Source of the DNA: Clostridium sp. D43t1_170807_H7
GTDB taxonomy: Bacteria; Bacillota; Clostridia; Clostridiales; Clostridiaceae
Reading direction: 5' to 3'
Assembly: GCF_015555905.1 (NCBI RefSeq)
Contig: NZ_JADNLK010000010.1
Location: forward strand, 1-64,000
Length of the DNA stretch: 64,000 bases
Of this stretch, positions 59,541-64,000 are shown in pieces. Under the pieces are notes generated by a model that did not search any database, was not told the origin of the DNA, and saw only the letters and a program-made list of their open reading frames with translations. The translations under genes and the position numbers were made by a program. The first letter of the stretch is position 1, and each line of letters opens with the position of its first letter.

Positions 59541-60362
59541 CTAGCTATTAGATAGAATATTAGTTAAGAATGACATTCTATGTATTTCTGTAGGACCGTA
59601 CTCTTTTATTCCTTCTATATGTTTTGTAGTTCCATAACCAACATTTTCTTCAAAACCATAATAAGGATATTTTTCGGCATATTCCTTCATTAAATTATCT
59701 CTATAAACTTTAGCTACTATAGATGCAGCTGCAATACAGGCAGATTTTGTATCTCCCTTAATTACAGATTTATTAGGAATTTGTATTCCCTTTACTGTAT
59801 ATCCATCAGATAACACTAAATCTGGTTTTACTTTTAAGCTATTACAAGCTTCTAGAAAAACTTCATTATTACAAACACCTATTCCTCTTTCATCAATTTC
59901 CTTAGAATCACGAGATGCTATATAATATGCTAATGCTTTTTCTTTTATTATAGATGCTAATTCTTCTCTTTTTCTTTCATTTAATTTTTTTGAATCGTTA
60001 ATCCATAAAATTAAATCTTCATCTATAACATTTAAATCTAATACTACAGCACATGATACTATAGGCCCCGCTAAAGGTCCTCTTCCAACCTCATCTACTC
60101 CTGCAATAATATTATAATTTTCAAATGATTTATCAAAGTTATACATATTTCTAACTCTTTTAATCTCATTTTCAATCTTTTCTTTAGCTTTTTGAAGCTT
60201 ATCACCTAAACCATTAATATTTTTTCTTTTATCACTTTTTAATATATTTATAATTTCAATTAACTCTTTAGAATTATAAGCTTCATTTATGTTTATTTCA
60301 TCTACTTTTTCTTTCACAAATTTAAAACTTAAACTGCTAATATCTGTAGTTAATATATCCAT
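59541..60362 (-). CDS. rnhB: Ribonuclease HII
   Basis: Cleaves RNA in RNA-DNA hybrids, including single ribonucleotides. 273 residues with a Firmicutes-type N-terminal extension (about 1-80) before IIAGVDEVGRGPLAGPIV (catalytic Asp and Glu), then LSDG, KGDTKSACIAAASIVAKVYRD and YGTTKHI. ATG overlaps the rbgA stop (TAATG). Confidence 0.96.
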   Translation of the reverse strand: MDILTTDISSLSFKFVKEKVDEININEAYNSKELIEIINILKSDKRKNINGLGDKLQKAKEKIENEIKRVRNMYNFDKSFENYNIIAGVDEVGRGPLAGPIVSCAVVLDLNVIDEDLILWINDSKKLNERKREELASIIKEKALAYYIASRDSKEIDERGIGVCNNEVFLEACNSLKVKPDLVLSDGYTVKGIQIPNKSVIKGDTKSACIAAASIVAKVYRDNLMKEYAEKYPYYGFEENVGYGTTKHIEGIKEYGPTEIHRMSFLTNILSNS

Positions 60363-61315
60363 TATCTTTTTTCCTTTTTCTTTTCGTTTCTCTTTTCTTT
60401 TCTTATTCTTCTTTTTCTTTCTTTTTCAGTTTCTTCCTTAACTATAACTTCTTCTTCCTCAAAAACATCATCTGGACGTTCTAAAGAAATTTTCCCAAGT
60501 TTTCCACCTCTAAATTCATCAATAAGCATAACAGCAATTCTATTATAATTAATTTCATTACGTGCCATTATACATCCTCTTTTTCTAGCAATAGCATCAA
60601 GGTTATCTAATGGATTCTCTTGTATTTCTTCAATTCCAAATCTTTCTATTAATCTATCTGGATAATATTCTTGAAGTCTTTCAACAAGCTTATATGCTAA
60701 TTCTTCTATATCCATTATTTCATCCTTAATAGCACCTGTAAATGCTAGGTTTAAAGCTGTTCTCTCATCTTCAAATTTAGGCCATAATACCCCTGGAGTA
60801 TCTAACATTTCCATATCAAATGATGTTTTTATCCATTGCTTACTCTTTGTAACACCGGCTCTATCTCCAGTTTTAGCAATATTATTTCTTGCCATCTTAT
60901 TTATAAATGTAGATTTACCACAGTTTGGAACACCAACTACCATTACTCTCATCATGAACTTAACTAATCCCTTAGCTTTAGCTCTCTCATGTTTTTCTTT
61001 TAATAACTCTAAAAGTGCTGGCTTTATTTGTTGTAATCCTTGACCTTTTAAACAATTAACTTCTAAAACTTTAACAGTTTCACTAGATAATTCATTTATC
61101 CACTCTTTAGTTACCTTAGATTCTGTTAAATCACTTTTATTTAATAAAATTAATCTTGGCTTACCTGCACAAATTTTATCTATATCTGGATTTGCAGAAC
61201 TTCTAGGAATTCTAGCATCTCTAATTTCTATTACAGCATCAACAAGTTTTAAATTATCTTGTATTTCCCTCTTCGTTTTTTTCATATGACCTGGGAACCA
61301 ATTTATTGTAGCCAT
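60362..61315 (-). CDS. rbgA: Ribosome biogenesis GTPase RbgA (YlqF)
   Basis: Circularly permuted GTPase needed for late 50S assembly. 317 residues; motif order G4 LLNKSDL (about 57), G1 GVPNCGKSTFINKM (about 129), G3 DTPGVLWPKF (about 173). N-terminal INWFPGHMKKTKREI. Basic tail RKRRIRKEKRNEKKKEKR-like. Translationally coupled to rnhB. Its upstream region carries the tandem repeat array. Confidence 0.96.
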   Translation of the reverse strand: MATINWFPGHMKKTKREIQDNLKLVDAVIEIRDARIPRSSANPDIDKICAGKPRLILLNKSDLTESKVTKEWINELSSETVKVLEVNCLKGQGLQQIKPALLELLKEKHERAKAKGLVKFMMRVMVVGVPNCGKSTFINKMARNNIAKTGDRAGVTKSKQWIKTSFDMEMLDTPGVLWPKFEDERTALNLAFTGAIKDEIMDIEELAYKLVERLQEYYPDRLIERFGIEEIQENPLDNLDAIARKRGCIMARNEINYNRIAVMLIDEFRGGKLGKISLERPDDVFEEEEVIVKEETEKERKRRIRKEKRNEKKKEKR

Positions 61316-61371
61316 AATTCATCCTCCTTTTTTAAATATATATTATTTATTCTTAACAATTATTTTTTATA

Positions 61372-61647
61372 TGAAACAACTCTCCATAAATTCCAAGTTG
61401 TAAGTTCGGTTAACTAAATTAAAATTTAGAATCTCACTTATGAAACAACTCTCCATAAATTCCAAGTTGTAAGTTCGGTTAACTAAATTAAAATTTAGAA
61501 TCTCACTTATGAAACAACTCTCCATAAATTCCAAGTTGTAAGTTCGGTTAACTAAATTAAAATTTAGAATCTCACTTATGAAACAACTCTCCATAAATTC
61601 CAAGTTGTAAGTTCGGTTAACTAAATTAAAATTTAGAATCTCACTTA
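61372..61647. repeat. Four identical 69-bp tandem repeats
   Basis: Units start at 61372, 61441, 61510 and 61579 and end at 61647; I see no base difference between copies. Each unit contains the near-palindrome CTAAATTAAAATTTAG and an ACAACT/AGTTGT pair (minus strand), so the array can form serial hairpins. It fills the gap between the rplS terminator and rbgA. No promoter is obvious inside a unit. The unit length is a multiple of three, which explains a repetitive open frame across it. Confidence 0.95.
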
Positions 61648-61659
61648 TATTATTGCAAA

Positions 61660-61687
61660 CAAAAAGGGACTTAATACTAAGTCCCTT
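61660..61687 (-). terminator. Terminator after rplS
   Basis: AAGGGACTTA (61664-61673)/TAAGTCCCTT (61678-61687) stem with U5 on the minus strand. Confidence 0.88.
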
Positions 61688-61708
61688 CATATCTTTATTA
61701 ACTTTTAA

Positions 61709-62059
61709 TTATCTAGTTAATAATTCTTTAACTTTAGCAGCCTTACCTACTCTATCTCTTAAGTAGAATAACTTAGCTCTTCTTACTTTACCTCTTCTTG
61801 TAACTTCCATCTTTTCGATGATTGGTGAGTTAACTGGGAAAGTTCTTTCAACTCCAACACCGTAAGCAACTCTTCTTACTGTGAAAGTTTCTCTTAAACC
61901 ACCGTTTTGTCTCTTAATAACAGTACCTTCGAACATTTGGATTCTTTCTCTGTTACCTTCTTTAACTTTAACGTGTAATTTAACGTTATCCCCAACATTG
62001 AAGTTTGGTAAATCGTTTCTCATTTGTTCTGCTTCTATAGCTCTTAATATTTCGTTCAT
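61709..62059 (-). CDS. rplS: 50S ribosomal protein L19
   Basis: 50S protein at the subunit interface. 116 residues; [31 protein letters not shown] and [18 protein letters not shown] are diagnostic. Strong AGGAGGG site. Own promoter and L19-type leader upstream; the upstream trmD is 113 bp away. Confidence 0.98.
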   Translation of the reverse strand: MNEILRAIEAEQMRNDLPNFNVGDNVKLHVKVKEGNRERIQMFEGTVIKRQNGGLRETFTVRRVAYGVGVERTFPVNSPIIEKMEVTRRGKVRRAKLFYLRDRVGKAAKVKELLTR

Positions 62060-62060
62060 T

Positions 62061-62139
62061 GTGCATTCCCTCCTAAATTGATAATTGACGCTCTTAACAA
62101 ATTCTTTGACAGCGGAACGCCCGTACTAGCACAAAAGTT
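62061..62139 (-). promoter_or_regulatory. L19 leader (ribosomal protein L19 mRNA leader)
   Basis: The minus strand contains the GGGCGUUCCGCUG core, followed by an A/G-rich stretch and the rplS AGGAGGG site. This matches the known Firmicutes L19 leader pattern (GGGUGUUCCGCUG in Bacillus). Presumed autoregulatory site of L19. Confidence 0.7.
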
Positions 62140-62168
62140 ATTGTAACATAAGTTTTTTTATATTTCAA
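62140..62168 (-). promoter_or_regulatory. rplS promoter
   Basis: Minus-strand TTGAAA (62163-62168), 17-bp spacer, TACAAT (62140-62145), directly before the L19 leader. Confidence 0.75.
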
Positions 62169-62172
62169 GTTA

Positions 62173-62886
62173 TTATTTTTTACTATTTAATAGTTTTTTA
62201 TCCTCTTTTGTAAGTATTATATCCTTGTATAAATCTGGTCTTCTTTTCTTCGTTATCTCTAGAGATTGTAGCCTTCTCCATTTTCTTATATTCTCATGAT
62301 GTCCTGATAATAATACTGATGGTACACTTTCCCCCTCAAAAACTTCTGGTCTTGTATATTGAGGATATTCAAGTAATCCTTCAGAAAATGATTCATCTTC
62401 ATGACTCTCAGATTTATTTAATACTCCTGGTACTAATCTCAAAATAGAATCAATGACAGGAATAGCAGCCATTTCTCCACCAGTTAATACGAAATCTCCC
62501 AGAGAAATTTCCATATCAACCTCTTTAAAAGCTCTTTCATCTATACCTTCATAATGTCCGCAAAGGAAAATTAAATTTTCCTCCTTAGATAACTCTTCTG
62601 CCATCTCTTGATTAAAAGTTTTACCTTTTGGTCCTAGAAAAATTACTTTCCCATTATTTTTTTCTTTACAAGCTCTTATAGAATCCACAACAGGCTGTGC
62701 TGCCATTACCATACCAGCTCCACCACCATAAGGATAATCATCAACCTTTTTATGCTTATTTAACGTATAATCTCTTATGTTTAAAGTCTCGATTGAAATT
62801 AACTCCTTTTCTTGAGCCTTCCCTATTATACTATGATTAAAAATATCAAACATCTCTGGGAATAGAGTTAGAATACTAATCTTCAT
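62173..62886 (-). CDS. trmD: tRNA (guanine(37)-N1)-methyltransferase
   Basis: SPOUT enzyme methylating G37 next to the anticodon, preventing frameshifts. 237 residues: [56 protein letters not shown]. Overlaps the end of rimM by 11 bp. Confidence 0.97.
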   Translation of the reverse strand: MKISILTLFPEMFDIFNHSIIGKAQEKELISIETLNIRDYTLNKHKKVDDYPYGGGAGMVMAAQPVVDSIRACKEKNNGKVIFLGPKGKTFNQEMAEELSKEENLIFLCGHYEGIDERAFKEVDMEISLGDFVLTGGEMAAIPVIDSILRLVPGVLNKSESHEDESFSEGLLEYPQYTRPEVFEGESVPSVLLSGHHENIRKWRRLQSLEITKKRRPDLYKDIILTKEDKKLLNSKK

Positions 62887-63373
62887 CCATCCATTCTCCT
62901 ACTGGTCTTATTGTAATCTTTCTTTCATCTATATTAATATCCAGTACTATACTTTTTAATACAGGTATTAATAATTCTTTTGGTTTTCTTATCCAATATA
63001 CATCATTATTTTTAGTTTGTATAACATCATAGATCTTACCAAGCTCTTTTCCTTCAGTATCAAATACTGTACACTCTCTTAAATCTGCTAAGAAATAGCA
63101 ATCTTCTTCAAGCTCAACTGCATTTTCTCTTTCTACTTCCATGAATTTTTCTTTAAGTCTTTCTGCATCTTCTATTTTATCTATACCTTCAAGCTTAACT
63201 ATAACTCTATCCTTTTGATATTTACACTTTTCTATCTTAACTTCTTTACCATTAATTAAAACATGTTCTAAGTCATCAAATCTTCTCATATCATCTGTTA
63301 ATGGAATAACCTTAACTTCACCTTTTAAACCATGAGTATTTACTATCTTACCTACTTTTAAATTTTTACTCAC
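62876..63373 (-). CDS. rimM: 16S rRNA processing protein RimM
   Basis: 30S assembly factor acting with S19. GTG at 63373 ([22 protein letters not shown], 165 residues) is behind GAGGTG; the frame to 63382 would begin within that site. RimM N-terminal beta barrel and C-terminal PRC-barrel ([19 protein letters not shown]). Promoter candidate at 63416-63444. Confidence 0.95.
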   Translation of the reverse strand: MSKNLKVGKIVNTHGLKGEVKVIPLTDDMRRFDDLEHVLINGKEVKIEKCKYQKDRVIVKLEGIDKIEDAERLKEKFMEVERENAVELEEDCYFLADLRECTVFDTEGKELGKIYDVIQTKNNDVYWIRKPKELLIPVLKSIVLDINIDERKITIRPVGEWMDED

Positions 63374-63415
63374 TAAATTCACCTCTTATGTTAACTTAAT
63401 TTTTTTCCTATATTA

Positions 63416-63444
63416 TTTATATCAAACTTTTTATATTTTAGCAA
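63416..63444 (-). promoter_or_regulatory. rimM-trmD promoter
   Basis: Minus-strand TTGCTA (63439-63444), 17-bp spacer, TATAAA (63416-63421), after the khpA terminator. Confidence 0.6.
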
Positions 63445-63517
63445 AATAATTATTACTTATCTCTGCACCAATTCCAATATATGTATCAACCCCGGAGGTG
63501 CACCGTTTTTTGTCGAA

Positions 63518-63549
63518 TAAAAAAAGAGTTAGGAAAATCCTAACTCTTT
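63518..63549 (-). terminator. Terminator at the end of khpA
   Basis: AAAGAGTTAGGA (63523-63534)/TCCTAACTCTTT (63538-63549), loop of three, U run on the minus strand; it overlaps the khpA stop. Confidence 0.88.
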
Positions 63550-63779
63550 ACATCGATAATTTCAACTACTACTTTTTGATTTTCGTTTAGTGCTGCGGCT
63601 TTTACTACGGTTCTAATAGCTTTCGCTACTCTACCTTGCTTACCGATTACCTTACCCATATCTTCAGGAGCAACCCTTAATTCAAGAATTAAGTCCTGCT
63701 CTCCTTGAATTTCATTTACATGAACTTCATTTGGATTATCCACTAGGGATTTAGCAATTATTTCAACTAAATCTTTCAT
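63540..63779 (-). CDS. khpA: KhpA, KH-domain RNA-binding protein
   Basis: Small KH protein (YlqC) that pairs with KhpB/Jag and binds many RNAs, affecting cell division in Gram-positives. 79 residues from the ATG at 63779; LRVAPEDMGKVIGKQGRVAKAIRTVV is the KH core with GKQG. Always between rpsP and rimM in Firmicutes. The start has no adjacent Shine-Dalgarno; a strong one lies 48 bases upstream beyond a hairpin (63785-63825). Confidence 0.93.
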   Translation of the reverse strand: MKDLVEIIAKSLVDNPNEVHVNEIQGEQDLILELRVAPEDMGKVIGKQGRVAKAIRTVVKAAALNENQKVVVEIIDVKS

Positions 63780-63835
63780 AAGAGTCTGCAAATACTATGT
63801 ACTAATTGTATATGTATTTTGCAGAGTTCACCTCC
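63780..63835 (-). promoter_or_regulatory. Hairpin-split ribosome binding site of khpA
   Basis: Minus strand: GGAGGUGA (63835-63828), two bases, then UCUGCAAAAUAC (63825-63814) pairing with GUAUUUGCAGA (63795-63785) with one bulged A and an 18-nt loop, then CUCUU and the AUG at 63779. Folding leaves seven unpaired bases between the Shine-Dalgarno and AUG, an optimal spacing. Confidence 0.75.
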
Positions 63836-63841
63836 CAAAAA

Positions 63842-64000
63842 TTACTTGTTAAGTCCTACTGTGTTGAATAGTCTCTTAACTACGTCTGTAGGTTGTGCAC
63901 CATTGTTTATCCACTTTGTAGCTTTTTCTTCATCGATTTTGATTTCAGCTGGTTCAGTTATTGGATTGTAGTACCCGATTTCTTCGATGAATCTTCCATC
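63842..64000 (-). CDS. rpsP: 30S ribosomal protein S16 (C-terminal part)
   Basis: 52 codons plus TAA, cut by the window end. The visible part begins [17 protein letters not shown] and ends with [20 protein letters not shown], the S16 C-terminus. khpA follows in the usual order. Confidence 0.96.
   Translation of the reverse strand, partial: DGRFIEEIGYYNPITEPAEIKIDEEKATKWINNGAQPTDVVKRLFNTVGLNK

Noticed and set aside
61372..61647. CRISPR array
   Set aside because: Units are contiguous and identical with no unique spacers, and no cas gene is in the window.
61367..61690. 107-residue open frame made of 23-residue repeats on the minus strand
   Set aside because: It exists only because the 69-bp repeat unit is a multiple of three; the start lies in the rplS terminator and has no ribosome binding site.
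63487..63502. Anti-Shine-Dalgarno-like CACCTCC upstream of rimM
   Set aside because: It could pair with the rimM site, but it lies upstream of the likely rimM promoter and is probably not in that transcript.
63507..63516. Spo0A-box-like TTTGTCGAA near rimM, and similar TGTCGAA words near the codBA and codY/topA promoters
   Set aside because: A seven-base word of this composition is expected several times in 64 kb on two strands by chance; positions show no common pattern.

Overview
The window is an A+T-rich chromosomal segment of a Gram-positive, low-GC anaerobe. The best fit is Clostridium sensu stricto. The evidence is the clostridial gene order around nusA-infB and rpsB-tsf-pyrH-frr, a PolC-type replicative polymerase, CodY, PyrR-type attenuation, an NfnAB flavoprotein pair, an iron alcohol dehydrogenase, strong GGAGG ribosome binding sites and frequent TTG/GTG starts. 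Species cannot be fixed by eye. Nearly all housekeeping genes lie on the minus strand, so the operons read from high to low coordinates.

Right part (64.0 to 43.7 kb, read leftward): rpsP (partial), khpA, rimM, trmD, rplS, a block of four identical 69-bp tandem repeats, rbgA, rnhB, (yraN on plus), comM, dprA, topA, codY, rpsB, tsf, pyrH, frr, uppS, cdsA, a PerM-type permease, dxr, rseP and ispG. Left end (10.1 to 0.1 kb): rimP, nusA, ylxR, ylxQ, infB, rbfA, nrnA, truB, ribF, rpsO and pnp. These are translation, RNA-processing and isoprenoid/phospholipid genes. Several carry readable 5' control regions: a promoter plus terminator-containing leader before rimP, an L19 leader before rplS, structured leaders before rpsB and rpsO, and a hairpin that separates the Shine-Dalgarno from the start codon of khpA.

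Middle (43.7 to 10.1 kb): accessory genes interrupt the expected ispG-polC-rimP series on both sides of polC. Between ispG and polC lie a PyrR-attenuated cytosine permease/deaminase operon (codB-codA), a CNNM/HlyC-type membrane protein, a FliB-like cysteine-rich protein, a GNAT acetyltransferase with the remnant of a Nudix gene in front of it, a NERD-domain protein, RNase Z, a coiled-coil protein, a divergent RelA/SpoT-domain protein and an S41 lipoprotein peptidase. Between polC and rimP lie an AEC-family transporter, a methyltransferase, a very small secreted Trp-containing peptide, a membrane zinc-ribbon protein, a DUF1294 protein, plsY, an ugp-like ABC transporter, a second DHH phosphoesterase, an iron alcohol dehydrogenase, nfnAB, a protein fusing a UvrD-like ATPase to a LexA-type autoprotease, and an aminotransferase.

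The most unusual items are the UvrD-like/LexA-protease fusion (11.6-13.0 kb), the split ribosome binding site of khpA, the complete PyrR attenuator of codBA, the divergent alarmone-synthetase-like protein, and a structured repeat family present as a tandem array at 61.4 kb and as a related single element at 13.0 kb. No tRNA, rRNA, CRISPR array, transposase or prophage gene was found.
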